Source: Phallusia mammillata | Taxonomy: Eukaryota > Chordata > Ascidiacea > Phlebobranchia > Ascidiidae | Direction: 5' to 3' | DNA length: 64,000 nucleotides | Assembly (NCBI GenBank): GCA_003260075.1 | Contig: QLIY01000088.1 | Span: 1-64,000, forward strand | Shown: one piece after another, positions 14,801 through 24,796 of the stretch | Position numbering within the stretch: position 1 is the stretch's first letter | Layout of the letters: every line of letters starts with the position of its first letter | Translations under genes and position numbers: made by a program | The notes under the pieces: generated by a model | The model's database searches: none | What the model was told of the DNA's origin: nothing | Seen by the model: only the letters and a program-made list of their open reading frames with translations

Positions 14801-17800
14801 TATCAAAAACAATTCCCAATAATTTTACCTGTATATGCAAACATAAGTTTGTTTCAGGACTGAATTGACTAGTTGCATGACATTGTTTTTTCAAGTTCGA
14901 TTTTACTCTTTTATAAGAATACTACATATAGTAGTTCATTGTTCATCAATTTCTGAGATAGTGATTGTTTTAGTGCAATTGTTTCACTTTTTAAACTTAA
15001 TAGCATTCTTTAGGCAAAGTTAGTGATTGTTTGAGTGCAATTGTATTACTATTTAAACTCAATAACACTCTTCTGGTAAAGTATTGTTTGNATTGTTTTA
15101 GTGCAATTGTATCACTTTTTAAACTTAATAGCATTCTTTTGGCAAAGTTAGTGATTGTTTGAGTGCAATTGTATTACTATTTAAACTCAATAACACTCTT
15201 CTGGTAAAGTATTGTTTGTAATGACTCGGGCCTGATTAAGTTAACCTGAATAGGACACTGAAACCTTGGTAGAAACAATACATTTGGCAGAAAAGCATTA
15301 TTGAGTTAATATAGTATGCCTGATAGCAACAGCTTATGCATTATGTTTCTATTTGCTAAGTAAACCTCAACAAAAATGAATTGGTTAAACTTGGTAGCAA
15401 AGCACACTACCAAAAAAGAAGGATTACTTTAAGTGTGATAACAATAAATATGTTCATTTATGAAGGTGATTCCATTTCACAACCATTGTCTAGCAATTTT
15501 GTACACACTTGAAGGCAAAAAATAACTTTGCTGCTACTGCAACACTTGTAAACATCATTGGTTATTACCTGGATTTTCAAGTACCAATGTGTATGGATTA
15601 TAAAGAGTAGCTTCAACTGGCTTGACAGCATCAGTGTCCTCAAACTCGACCAAGAATTTCGCTTCACTGCAAGTGGGAAAGGCTTTGTTCGAGATAAGTG
15701 TAACATGCTGCCCCACATCCTGTAAATAATGATAGAGTTTCTCTAAGTGAGTGGCAGACAGTCAGGTTCAGCGGTTTATTTTTATTTTTTGAAGCAGAAA
15801 CAACAATTTCTGTCATCAAAAGACATTGTCAGTATTTGTTGTATTCAACCATAATTAAGAAACTAAGAAATTAGTGTCATAAAAAGTGAGTGCTTGGTAT
15901 TTGAAATTTTAGTGCTGTTGAAAAACACTTGGAAAATTTGGAACAATGAACAAGAACTTTTTGTTTTTTTACATATATGGCCATTCATAGGGCATGATTT
16001 TACTCTACATTATTATTTATAGTCTAGTTCTGCAGAAACTGTGAATCCCAACTCCTGGAAATCAAGCATTACCAGATTGCAAAAAAACATACACAAAAAT
16101 AGAATATACTATATTCTTTAATTTTTTTAAAGGGTTGGAGCATGACTAGTGAACTGCAGGGACAAATGTAACAAAACAACCAATCAACTTAAATATATAT
16201 TTTAGCTCATATAAGGACTGCAAAAGGTGCAACAGATAGCATGAATGCACACAGTGTTGAAAAAGCAAAAATCCCATTAGAAAAACAGGATAAGGCTACC
16301 CACTCCTATCTTCCTGCACCCACATATCCTGAAGAAGCAGATACCCAAACCCACATATCCTATGCTGGCTAAGTATAGCAGAATACTGTAACTGCACAAT
16401 TGAAAAATTTGCATTGCCTTCAGACAATGCATGAAACCCCTGGCTCAAATTTCCAAGGGATAATAAAAATATGAGACTTATCTGGCTGCTAGAAAAATGG
16501 CTCAAATACTTTTAGTCGTATGCATTTTGACATGTTTCAGTGCAGAGATTCATTGCAATTTTTGGCACAAATTTATTACAAGACAAAGTACATTTGTTGT
16601 GGGCAAAGGCATTTACAACTTGTAAATGCAATAGTTTGGTACATTTTTTTGCTTCAATAATCGTTTAACTGTTAACTTCAACATTTACATCAAACAACAT
16701 AGGGAGGTTCCTGCAAATCTGGCAATTTTATCATTTTTGCAAAATTAACCTAATACAGTATAACTCATGTTATCCATCCTTGTTACCTAACTCACTGCAT
16801 TGCAACAGTCTAATTTATTGTTTCAAGTGAATCAAGGTACTGCTGTCACTTGCCAAGAGATATCACTCTTAAGCAATGTGATGTTCTTGATGCTTTGTAC
16901 ATACGAATAGTCATTCCTGTTTCCATAGGTAAACAGTTGTCCATATAATGCTTGTCTATCTATAAAGTTTGGACATACTACATCCAATTTGATGTTTAAC
17001 CACATTACCTATTTACCACAGTTTCAAGAGAAATTGTTTCAGCAAGCAAAAACCTTTGAATCCTACCATATGCGAATTCTAAATGATAGCAGTATCAATG
17101 GGGCATGCTATTTTTTTGCATTTGAAAAAAAGTTGTGAAAAAACACAGTTATTTAGTAGCATTCATTTTTACCCCAAAAAATTTACCAAATCTTTCTTGC
17201 CTATTTTTATCATTTTGTTAAACAACAATGTTTGTCCTTACAGATACCATATCTTATCTATAATCGTTTACCATGTTTATTAAATGTGAAAGTAATACAT
17301 TATCCATTTAGCCACATAGCACTGCACTACGGTTGTAAAGCATCTAGGCACTAAAGTTTTACATACAAATTTTAACATATATTTAGGGCTGCTGGGCAGT
17401 TGAACATCTGGAGGTTATCACTGCCACCATCAATATTTAATCCGAATCTCAGAACTTAATAACTATTATGTGATGTTAAAAATTTAAAATTCACAAAATG
17501 TTTAATGTACTTTACAAGTCAAACCAAAGCATAAAATTCCTGTACTCAAGTAATGAAGCCTTTTTTATTGATGTTAAACAGCCAGTGGATCCACTGCTGG
17601 TTCAACCACACTATACTGTCAACAATCTCAGATATAGATCTATTCGAAAATGTAAATGGTTTTGAACGACTAATCTTTCCTGACCAACCGGGGAACAACC
17701 CTTTGTTTAACAGAAAAAAAAAACAGAAGAAAACAATATTTTCCCTTATCATGGAAAGGGATCCATAATGCTAAAGAAGCTCAACTAAAAAATCCAAATA

Positions 17801-20800
17801 AAAAAGTGGTTCCTTAAAAAAATGGCAAAATGGATCTGTGATCAACCAGAATAAAACTATAGCAAAATAATTCACTCACATTGGCACCAAGTATGTCAGG
17901 GTGAAACACAATGGATAAGGGTGATACAATAGTTATAACGCTGTTGAAAATTTTCTCTGTGCTTGTAGCTTGAATAATGTGGAACGACTCCGAATCTTCA
18001 AAAGCTGCAACAAAAACACGTTTTATTATTTTGTGTGTGAATATTTAGCACTTTAAGAAAAAAATTTAAATTTACTTCTTTTTTATTAGTGTTAGCTTAT
18101 TCTTACATTAGAACAGGAACAGGGTTTGCAATAAAATGTTACTAATTTAATTCATACGTATTAGAATATTCCTGTAAGAACAGCAAAGGTACTAGATTTA
18201 ATTAAAGATAATAGAATAGTGTGTAGTACTATTAACTAAATACATCATTCAAATTTTCGGGGTAAAATGTACACTTGAGTATGAGGTGGGTGTTAGGTCC
18301 AGCTTTGTTGGTTTTTGGTCTAGATTATTGCTGGTGGTTCTTGTCCTGAAGTCGTAGTTTCAAAATTTTTTAACAATTGTATTTTTACCCATGGCTAAAA
18401 AAGGACTTTTACCAAGTTCACAAAAATGTTGGCCAATCCATCTATAGCAAACAACCCCAGGATTTTTTGTGCCTTTCTTGTTTGTTTGAATCATTTATAC
18501 TCAATAGGCATGAGCTTTGGTATAAAATACAAGCAGTTAGGAAAAAGTATAAGTCTTTATTCTATAATAAATACTCCAAAAAGGACTGCTTTAGCCTTGA
18601 AATTAAGTGCTTTAATTTATTGTTGAAGTATTTGCTATTTAACTGTGTTAATTTTAAATGCCATCACTTTTTTTAGCAAATTGAAGATGTTTGCTATGAT
18701 TTTTATTGACCCTTTGGCGCCACCTACCAGATAATACTTTTATTTTAATTCTTAGGAGGTGGTGTCGCGTAACAGAAGTTGTTGGGTAGTTTACATGTGA
18801 AGGAAGTATGTCGGTTTCGCTAGTATCAAAACTAGACCTCTTGTTTATTAGTTGTGGGCTTTCAATCTGTATAATACTTCAAAAGGCTGCTCCAACCAAG
18901 AGTAATGTTTTAGAACACCATCCTGTTACTTATTTACCACATTTCTACAGCTTGTATTCATGTTCTGTGCACCTAAAGAGTATGGTCTGTTCAATAGTGA
19001 AGTAAAAGACTGAGATATATATATATGGTACAAGCAATATGATTGTACACAATATTTTGTCCAACCATTTAAACCAGTAGTTCCCAACGTTTATCAACAA
19101 ATTCCTCACTTAACAGTTCAAAACATACCAATTGTGTGCTACACCATACAAAGCTCATTTCAAAATGGGTGTTTTATCAACTTCACAGATTATATTTCCA
19201 GAGTGAAAGTGTCTGTTTACAAACCACATGTTCAAATTAAAGTAAATTTCCTCATTTAAAGTAAAAGTATTACAATTCCTTGCGCCGTTGGAAACCACTG
19301 ATTAAAACACTTTTAAATTGTGACTGAGAGAATAATGATTTGTCAATGAAAAAAATGTGTTTTTTAAAAGCGGAATGAGCATTTCTGTAGTTTAATAGAA
19401 CATTATTTATGACCAACAACATAAAAATTGCATCTCCTACAAACAAACCTCTTTAGTTCTACATGCACAAACTAACAATATTTTAGTGACTTTGCGTGAG
19501 GCAAACACAAGTCTCCTAATTAAATTGGCATAAATATTTGCTTTTGAATGCATTAACTTTTTAACTTACTGTAGAGGTTGTGTTTTGCCTCATCCACAAA
19601 TCTAGAGTCATCTTCCCGGCCAAGAATAAGAATGATGTTTTTATCTGTGTCCGTGTCAAACAGGTCACTTCGATACAAAGGTGACTGTAACACAATACAG
19701 ATATCATCTCTAGGTTTTAAGGTTGACATGCCAAGGATATTTTACAAGTTATATTATAAAACAACGGCTCTCTTGTGGGATGTGCAACAATTATAAAGTT
19801 AAACCTAGATTTAAAGGAACTAAAGCATTTCAGAGTTACACGATTTATGAATCAATTATTTATACACAGTTCATAATGTTAATTCCTCCAAAAGAGCTCC
19901 AAAGCAATACTGGACTCAAATGTTGAAAGTTATTTATAATATTTATAAGCGTGTCTTTCATATAAGAGACATATTTAGGTTTTCCTTTTAGGACATAACA
20001 ATGCCATTTCTTACTTTTAGCGTTGTTTAACAAACTTCAAACCTTTGCGTTTATGATAATATTACAGTCAACCCGTTTAATCTAGCTTAACGAAGTGCCA
20101 TGTGGTCTTTCTGAGAACATTTTATTTTAAACAAAAAGCAGGGGTGGCAATACATATGTTGTAACCTATATTTTTGGGGGGAGGGGAAACATGTCACCCC
20201 AGTTACCCCTAAATCGATTCATCACAAAACATAAGTAGTAAGAATTTTATGTAAAACAAGATTTTACAACTGCTAATGAAAAAAATATTTCGAATAAATG
20301 ATAAAAAAAAGCTTACACTCTGATCTTGTAACGCTTTTAACATGGTTCGTGAAAAGAGAAACAGTCTCCAGATTCTCGGAAATGTATCGTTTAAGTCACT
20401 GTTATCCAACTTCTCCATGCTTTCTGTGACCACATCCAATCCCAGCTCCCTAAATTGCAAACAAAAGGTAGTTACTACAAAAATAAAATGGGATAATGCA
20501 GCGAAACATAGCAAATACAAGTTGGACACAGAATGTATGGATGTGCACAAAATGCCACAAAATAGTTTCATTAAATAACTATAACATTGGACCATTTCAG
20601 GTAAGCTATAGGTTTACGCTTTAGAACAGCTTCAAAGAAATAAAGATATGCTTAAAAACGGGCCATGATATGCCATTAAACATGCACAAAATGTCTTTGG
20701 GCAACTTGCAAACATGTTTAACAAACTTTTAGGAAATTTAAGTGCACCTGCATTCTTCAGGAAGGTCAACAGTGAAGAGATCCTCAATGAATCGTTTCCA

Positions 20801-21490
20801 CTGTGTTCCTATCTCCCCTTCATCATGTATTATTGCTATTTTGATGTCTGTTTTGTGAGGGAAAAATGAGTCATATTATGTTCATGGACACCAGGTGCAC
20901 TTAGCTGCAATTTAGGCATTTCATCATAAATGTAATTGCTTAAGCTCTAATTACTGAGTACCCTTTGTTAATTGAAGTGTAGACCTAGTAATTTTATTGT
21001 TTGAAGTTGTAATTTCTCCTACTAAACTTGAAACAAAAACACAATATTGGACAAAGTAATGCACTGCCATATGAAAATTTAGGGTGTTCAATGTACAATA
21101 TATATAATAATAATGCCATTAGGAATGCATAGTGCAACACTGTCTGTTATAATAAGTGCAAAAGGTTAAGCATTATGTTAGCATGAGTTTATTCAAATAA
21201 TACATTTACAAAATAACTTAAGGGATGGCTATCTCTCTTTGCCATTGCATATGAATTACATTATATTTTTAAAGCAAAATTTGAGATGCCTATCTATCAA
21301 ATTAAAATAACTGCATTTCAATGATTTGACAAATATGAGTATACAAAAAATAGCAATATGTTTACATTTTGGAAGGAAACTCATACTAAACAAATATACA
21401 TTGTGCATCAAGCGCAATTACAGTGCACAGCAAAATCAAGTGTGCAAATAAATTACAACACTTACCGTTTCTGACCACATTCTGAGGCAT
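1810..21490 (-). CDS. PIK3AP1: BCAP/PIK3AP1-like PI3K adaptor (TIR-TIG-DBB-ankyrin-YxxM), 19 exons
   Basis: Cytosolic signalling adaptor of the BCAP/BANK1/Dof family, which links receptors (B-cell and Toll-like receptors in vertebrates, FGF receptor for fly Dof) to PI3-kinase. Coding exons in order of translation: 21466-21490, 20748-20847, 20317-20449, 19570-19684, 17880-18004, 15569-15719, 14720-14793, 13848-13993, 10921-10985 (tentative), 9962-10158, 7377-7492, 6828-7006, 6066-6134, 5650-5817, 5389-5486, 4265-4394, 3629-3775, 2794-2858, 1810-1995. They total 2289 nt, giving 762 aa (human BCAP is about 805). Domains: TIR-like ~9-145, TIG-like ~145-240, DBB helix ~242-285, ankyrin-like ~315-375, YxxM at 434 and 466, proline-rich ~500-550, coiled coil ~575-630, Ser-rich tail. 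Matches to human BCAP were recognised from memory of the family. The start is the first ATG after a UTR acceptor at 21540. Confidence 0.92.
3629..4394 (-). CDS. PIK3AP1: Adaptor exons 16-17: coiled coil and second proline stretch
   Basis: Exon 16 (4265-4394) encodes AVLRFKEWERKHKEQAASFQ and the following basic helix, almost colinear with human BCAP AVLHFKEWQLNQKKRSESFR. Exon 17 (3629-3775) encodes GEKEDIEISGP, then DLPPPPPSAERA. The intron between them contains another G-run-separated segment pair (3955-4072). Confidence 0.88.
3955..4072. repeat. Segment pair joined by a 10-G run
   Basis: About 50 bases (3955-4010) recur at 4023-4072 with a small indel. The copies are separated by ten G (4011-4020). 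This intron of the adaptor gene is one of several places in the window showing the same pattern, which suggests allelic copies stitched together. Confidence 0.7.
5277..5363 (-). pseudogene. Truncated second copy of adaptor exon 15
   Basis: Repeats exon 15 with only synonymous differences (two changed third positions noted) and keeps the GTAAAA donor. Its 5' end is cut by a run of ten G at 5364-5373, so it has no splice acceptor. Given the many other segment pairs in this window joined through G or C runs, it is best read as the other haplotype's exon stitched in during assembly rather than a real tandem exon. Confidence 0.7.
5389..5486 (-). CDS. PIK3AP1: Adaptor exon 15: start of coiled coil
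   Basis: Encodes ISPAQQELISLQQKVKNS and neighbours, matching the BCAP GQRQLITLQEQVK stretch that begins its coiled coil. The acceptor is TCTACAG and the donor is CAG|GTAAAG. A near-identical second copy lies at 5277-5363 beyond a 10-G run and is treated as an allelic artefact (separate entry). Confidence 0.85.
5650..5817 (-). CDS. PIK3AP1: Adaptor exon 14: proline-rich segment
   Basis: Encodes 55 codons rich in proline (VPPMPPPRDDTPYPP, then IPPPKPPTPTK), suitable for SH3-domain binding as in BCAP. The donor GCAC|GTAAGTAC is followed eight bases later by a second GTAAGC, so a slightly longer alternative exon is possible, but only the first donor keeps frame with exon 15. Confidence 0.8.
6066..7492 (-). 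CDS. PIK3AP1: Adaptor exons 11-13: YxxM PI3K-docking region
   Basis: Exons 7377-7492, 6828-7006 and 6066-6134. Exon 12 carries GYLRM (Tyr434) and NYESM (Tyr466), both matching the YxxM consensus for the p85 SH2 domains of PI3-kinase, plus a degenerate YESI (Tyr418). Exon 13 adds EDTYMSFDGD. Human BCAP has several YESM/YVEM motifs at the same relative position, after the ankyrin block. The motifs are seen in the sequence. Phosphorylation and p85 binding are inferred from the family. Confidence 0.85.
7175..7276. mobile_element. Pogo-like short element, degraded copy
   Basis: Shares ACTAATCGACATCGGT and CGGGTCCGGATTAACC with the better preserved TA-flanked element at 40789-40907. The right end (GGATTAACCGAAGTTTACTTG) resembles a pogo/Tigger-type terminus. 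The left end is unclear. It lies in adaptor intron 11. Confidence 0.45.
7915..8106. repeat. GCCCGA-rich dispersed repeat (copy in adaptor intron 10)
   Basis: Contains GAAAGTACAAGCCC and several GCCCGA words and ends in CGACTTACAAATCTG. Similar blocks occur at 2925-3085, 26560-26640, 27055-27365, 32130-32345 and 37080-37140. The shared ending ACTTACAACTCTG suggests a short transposon terminus, but no clean target duplication was found. Confidence 0.5.
9962..10158 (-). CDS. PIK3AP1: Adaptor exon 10: ankyrin-like repeat
   Basis: Encodes 65 codons with APTLLHFAALHGLRNLTALL followed by a second helix pair ending DLRDYMNSYM. This is the most conserved block of the family (human BCAP has PTLLHFAAKYGLKNLTALLL) and fixes the identity of the whole gene. 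The acceptor is ATCCAG and the donor is ATG|GTAAAA, with phase 0 at the 3' end. Confidence 0.92.
10921..10985 (-). CDS. PIK3AP1: Adaptor exon 9 (tentative linker exon)
   Basis: An exon of length 3n+2 is required between exons 8 and 10, because their phases do not match directly. This 65-nt block fits: it starts after AAAG, ends at a strong donor (TCAA|GTAAGTTC) and encodes a helix-like linker (SAAEKTIKLFVEG...). The acceptor lacks a good pyrimidine tract. The same frame continues upstream, across a stop, into a short MEEAV reading frame, so the exon start is uncertain. A competing candidate at about 12985-13040 does not restore phase on its own. Confidence 0.4.
11108..11125. promoter_or_regulatory. 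NRF1-like palindrome in a GC-rich patch
   Basis: The palindrome GCGCATGCGC lies inside ACGCGCATGCGCAGT, a perfect core for NRF1-type factors. It sits at the edge of a GC-richer stretch (about 11.1-11.4 kb) in the middle of an otherwise AT-rich intron of the adaptor gene, about 40 bases upstream of a short minus-strand MEEAV reading frame. It may mark an internal or divergent promoter. Function is inference. Confidence 0.4.
13481..13500. repeat. (TA)n microsatellite
   Basis: About ten TA units in adaptor intron 8. Confidence 0.9.
13649..13730. repeat. 29-bp tandem repeat, about 2.8 copies
   Basis: The unit starts ACAGATGGCAAAACG and ends TTTACCTATT. Three head-to-tail copies carry one or two substitutions. 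It is intronic, with no spacers between units, so it is a small minisatellite. Confidence 0.85.
13848..13993 (-). CDS. PIK3AP1: Adaptor exon 8: DBB-domain helix
   Basis: Encodes a segment containing FQSEMDQVHTIL and NPFFFLCQSL. These align with the BCAP YYTDMEEIGNLL and NPVEFMCQAF stretch at the end of the Dof/BCAP/BANK (DBB) region. The acceptor is CAACAG and the donor is CCA|GTAAGTG, leaving phase 2. The neighbouring exon 7 (14720-14793) encodes the end of the TIG-like domain (GHAPGVVTVNVYLAVG). Confidence 0.85.
14950..15222. repeat. Duplicated intronic block across a single N
   Basis: The region around AGTGATTGTTTGAGTGCAAT is present on both sides of the N at 15091 with few differences, on top of an older internal tandem similarity of the same sequence. 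The N marks an assembly join, so one copy is probably an unmerged overlap. Confidence 0.65.
19075..19300. mobile_element. Short hAT-type element (226 bp) in adaptor intron 4
   Basis: Ends are CAGTAGTTCCCAACG and, inverted, CAGTGGTTTCCAACG. Flanks ATTTAAAC and ATTAAAAC form an 8-bp target duplication with one mismatch. The length and absence of an ORF mark it as non-autonomous. 8-bp duplications and CAGTGGTT ends are typical of the hAT superfamily. Confidence 0.75.
20317..20847 (-). CDS. PIK3AP1: Adaptor exons 2-3: TIR-like domain core
   Basis: Exon 2 (20748-20847) encodes the first TIR beta strand and helix (IKIAIIHDEGEIGTQWKRFI). This corresponds to the strand A, loop and helix of the BCAP TIR domain, where human BCAP has DILIVYSPDAEEW. 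Exon 3 (20317-20449) encodes the following helix and a strand-like WRLFLFSRTML segment. Splice phases are 2 then 0 and both donors are canonical. The intron between them (20450-20747) shows nothing else. Confidence 0.85.
21466..21490 (-). CDS. PIK3AP1: Adaptor coding exon 1 (start codon exon)
   Basis: Eight codons beginning MPQNVVRN, then a G that is joined to AC of the next exon to give Asp. The donor is G|GTAAGTG. A minus-strand acceptor (TTGCAG) ends at 21540, about 50 bases upstream of the ATG. That leaves a very short 5' leader, compatible either with a 5'-UTR intron or with spliced-leader trans-splicing. Confidence 0.8.
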
Positions 21491-21539
21491 GTTTTAGTGC
21501 TTATCAAGCCAAACCAAAGCAGCAAGAAGCCCACCAGAC

Positions 21540-23062
21540 CTGCAAGCAAAGAAGAGGTAAGCTGTAACACGGTCATCGACTAAAATTATCTTGGTATTAT
21601 AAACTGAACATATGGTGTGTGTGAACACAAATAAACGAAAGAAATCCCCACAAAAACACACAATCTTTAATGTTTTTCTGGTGGTCATTATTAAATCTTT
21701 CCAATTTTTGGAAATCTTTTACACAAAGAGTATTTTGCTTAAAAATGTTTAAATTAACAAAATATAAAAAGCAGTGGTGGATTTTACTTTTCAAAGAATA
21801 ATGAATGAGTAAGTTGAAGCATTTTTGAGTAAAAAATTATTGAACCATCCCAATTCAATTTCAATAAACAAAAAATTCCAAGACAGTTCTTTACAAAAAG
21901 TTTCAATTTTGTTGAGTGGAAGTTTGCCAAGTTGGCAAAACTATGAAGACAAAGTTTTGTAGCCAATTTTAAGTACAACTGTTTTTAACCAAAAAGGTTG
22001 TCAGTGGAAACATGTTTATTGACTGTATGCAAGTATAAAGCAACCTAGGTTTGACATACCTTGAAATTTGATGGGCCTTGTTTAGGAGTGAAGCCTCTGG
22101 GAATTTATTAATAACCAAAGAAGTCCAGTACACAAAAGAGCAATTTTATAGAAGACACAAAAACAAATACATAATGAGGTTAACATCTTGTAATGAAGGT
22201 GTTTATGAAATCATACAAGTACGAACTACATTTTACCAAAAGTGAATAAACACTATTTTACTTTAGGCAATACCAAAACAGCAAAAACGAAATATATTAA
22301 ACTCCTGCAAGTCTAAAACTTCGGTAACACTACGGATGACCACATATGCTTATATCAAATTTAGGTGTGTGAATGTTAAACTGTGTCATGTAAATCACAA
22401 TTTTGCAGAACAGCTTAAAATGCACTGATCAATAATAACAAGCTGTGGTACCATAAGCGATGAAAAGGCAATGTCAAGTCCGGTCTATGACAAACATGGA
22501 AATACATGTAAGAGTAAATTTAGTAAGAGTAAATATTTAGCCTCACAGAGCAAAAGTATCACCTTTGCCTCTAGCCTAAAGTCAAAAAGTATTGTCCGAA
22601 TACATATCACAAACAAACAGACATATGATAATAAAAATACTTTTTTTAGTTTAAAGAATGCAACTGTGGGAATAGCATATTAAACCAAAATCTTTTTAAG
22701 TGGATGATGAAAACTTTGCTCTCGTGGACCACATTTCTAATGCTTAACGCAATGCAATTGGTGGGTCTTGCCATCTGATAACAGTGCGCAGTACCAACAT
22801 TAGGTAAGGCTGTTTTGATGCCCTGTTTGATAAAGCAAACAATTCACCACAAAATCAATTACACAACTATTGTCCTGTACTATAGTATAATATTAACGCA
22901 ACCAAACCACAGTCATGCACAAAGCCAACAAAATGAATTACCATTTTGCTCATTGTATTTTTTCTTCACCCTTATTGAACTCATACAGTCTGAATTTTTC
23001 TAGTGAGGAAAGTTCTGAAAACTGCACACTTTTCTAGTGACAAAGTTACCAGCTTTTGGTAA
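21540..23062. other. Interval between RANBP9-like gene and adaptor gene
   Basis: About 1.5 kb of AT-rich sequence with no supportable exon. It should hold the RANBP9-like 3' UTR and the promoter or trans-splice site of the downstream adaptor gene, both on the minus strand. A minus-strand AATAAA occurs at 22104-22109 and another at 22015-22020. Confidence 0.5.
22104..22109 (-). terminator. Candidate poly(A) signal of the RANBP9-like gene
   Basis: Minus-strand AATAAA about 1 kb past the stop codon. It is the nearest canonical hexamer I found. This would imply a long 3' UTR, so a variant hexamer closer in may be used instead. Confidence 0.3.
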
Positions 23063-24796
23063 TCACCGAAGATAGTCCGAGACAGAAATAAATGCAGCGG
23101 TGCCAATTTTAGCAGAAATCATTTTCTTGACGCACTGTTTAGCTTGACCGATGACAGTTAACAATGGTGGCCGCTTGGGAAGGTGCTGAGACTCCAAAAT
23201 AGCACTGTTTAAAGCAGCACATACTGGCTCTCTTTGAATAGGGTCAAGCTGGTAGCCTACAGGGCTGTTCCAAGGGTCGGTGTATGCAAGTAGACTATAC
23301 GCGTCTTTTAAAATTGTTTTGTTCTTAGCCACTTCAGGCTTTATTTCCTTGGCAAGTTTAAGCAGCTGTTGCCCAAACTGCATCATTCTTTCAACTGCGA
23401 CTGGGTTTCCACCACACAACTGCTTGTGCGAGGGCTCTGGTGCATCCCTCATGGCTGAGTCACCATTTGCATAGCCATCAACACTTGATACTCCATTTGC
23501 AACAACTCCATTTGTGCCCTCGGGTTTTGCATCATCAGAATCAGTGTCCATTTCACTGTCACTACCTGATGTACTAGCTGCTAGAGATTTGTTTCCATTA
23601 TCAGTGACATCTGTTGCCATAGGTGCAGCCTCTGAAGACATATGCCTCTGGTCAGCAGATCGAAAATGCTGGGTGTTGCTTACTCTCTGCATTGGTGGAG
23701 AAAATCCATTGTGACTTGACGCAGGGCTATTGGAACCACTTAGTCCCCAGTTTGGATGCTTGGGGCTCATAACAGGGCTGTTATAGTTGGATGAAATACT
23801 GGAGCTCCGGGTAAGACTTTTGACTTCAGTGTCCGTACCATTGACCATTTCAATAAACTGTCGTACTTTTAGCAGGAATAGTAGATTGTGGTTGTTAGCA
23901 AGAAGACCTGGAAATAAATGCTGAGTGGTTTCTATTGCTTCGCCTATTCTACCCATTAGAACGAGTTTCTGTATCTTCTGACGATTTTTAATTGAGGTTA
24001 TGTCCTCAAAATGGTTAAACCCTGGGCAAACACTGCGATTAAATGCCTCAGTGCTTGCAACGTAACCATGGTGAATTAGGTAACTTGACACAAGTTCATG
24101 CAAAATGGATTGAAATTGCCCCGCTTTTTCAGAAACCACATATCTTTCAATCGATTGTTTTGTAGTATTTTTCCAGTGAATAAGATAGTCCTCAAAATCA
24201 AACATAAATGGGTGCTGGCCAAAATTAACACTAAGCTCTTCATTAGGAGTTTGCAATCCAACAGTTGGAAAAAGTGGTATAGATGGCAAGTCAGTAAATG
24301 CTATGCCAATGTCAACACCATTTTTGGTATAAAAGCAAGTACTGTCAATCAGATTTAGGCAACATCCAACTACATCACCAGTAGTAAAAGTGGGACCATA
24401 TGGCTGACCAGTACCAGTAGAACAAAATGAATGTCCATCATCACCGTGGTAACCATATGACAACTTATCCCAGCCTGGCAAGCGATTTAGATTTACACCA
24501 TGAGCAGATAGGCCAATGCCCATATATCCATCCCTGCCCTTGTTCACAATTGTAACTTCAAAGTAGTAGATTCCACAGGCAACTGGAATTGAAGCAGATG
24601 CCCGAATAGATGCAGCATCACGATGAGTCTTTCCTTGTCCTTTGTAATGCACTTTTAGGTTGTCCTGCGATAATCCAATGAAAGTAAATTTATCCTGTGA
24701 GCTCCATTTTCTTGGCAAAGGTGTTTCGTTTTCATCAACAGCGGGGTAAAAACTTTTAAGTCTTTTGGTAAATTCGTCCTCATTGAATGTGGCCAT
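23063..24796 (-). CDS. RANBP9: RANBP9/RANBP10-like scaffold (SPRY-LisH-CTLH-CRA), intronless
   Basis: Scaffold subunit of the CTLH/GID E3 ubiquitin ligase and general adaptor, acting in nucleus and cytoplasm. The 577-aa frame is uninterrupted. SPRY ~35-200 contains IPVACGIYYFEV, GRDGYMGIGLSAHGVN and GYHGDDGHSFCS. LisH ~215-250 contains SSYLIHHGY. CTLH ~255-312 contains SIKNRQKIQKLVL and ends in KVRQFIEMVNGTD. A low-complexity Ser/Asp linker follows. The C-terminal CRA region contains QLCGG, AYSLLAYTDPWNSPVG and LDPIQREPVC and ends SVSDYLR, as in vertebrate RANBP9. I take the ATG at 24796 (MATFNEDEF). The GTG just before it is not a likely start. Vertebrate orthologues have many introns, so a one-exon gene is notable. 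It is shorter than human RANBP9 (about 729 aa), mainly because it lacks the long proline/glutamine N-terminus. RANBP9 and RANBP10 cannot be told apart here. Confidence 0.96.
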   Translation of the reverse strand: MATFNEDEFTKRLKSFYPAVDENETPLPRKWSSQDKFTFIGLSQDNLKVHYKGQGKTHRDAASIRASASIPVACGIYYFEVTIVNKGRDGYMGIGLSAHGVNLNRLPGWDKLSYGYHGDDGHSFCSTGTGQPYGPTFTTGDVVGCCLNLIDSTCFYTKNGVDIGIAFTDLPSIPLFPTVGLQTPNEELSVNFGQHPFMFDFEDYLIHWKNTTKQSIERYVVSEKAGQFQSILHELVSSYLIHHGYVASTEAFNRSVCPGFNHFEDITSIKNRQKIQKLVLMGRIGEAIETTQHLFPGLLANNHNLLFLLKVRQFIEMVNGTDTEVKSLTRSSSISSNYNSPVMSPKHPNWGLSGSNSPASSHNGFSPPMQRVSNTQHFRSADQRHMSSEAAPMATDVTDNGNKSLAASTSGSDSEMDTDSDDAKPEGTNGVVANGVSSVDGYANGDSAMRDAPEPSHKQLCGGNPVAVERMMQFGQQLLKLAKEIKPEVAKNKTILKDAYSLLAYTDPWNSPVGYQLDPIQREPVCAALNSAILESQHLPKRPPLLTVIGQAKQCVKKMISAKIGTAAFISVSDYLR

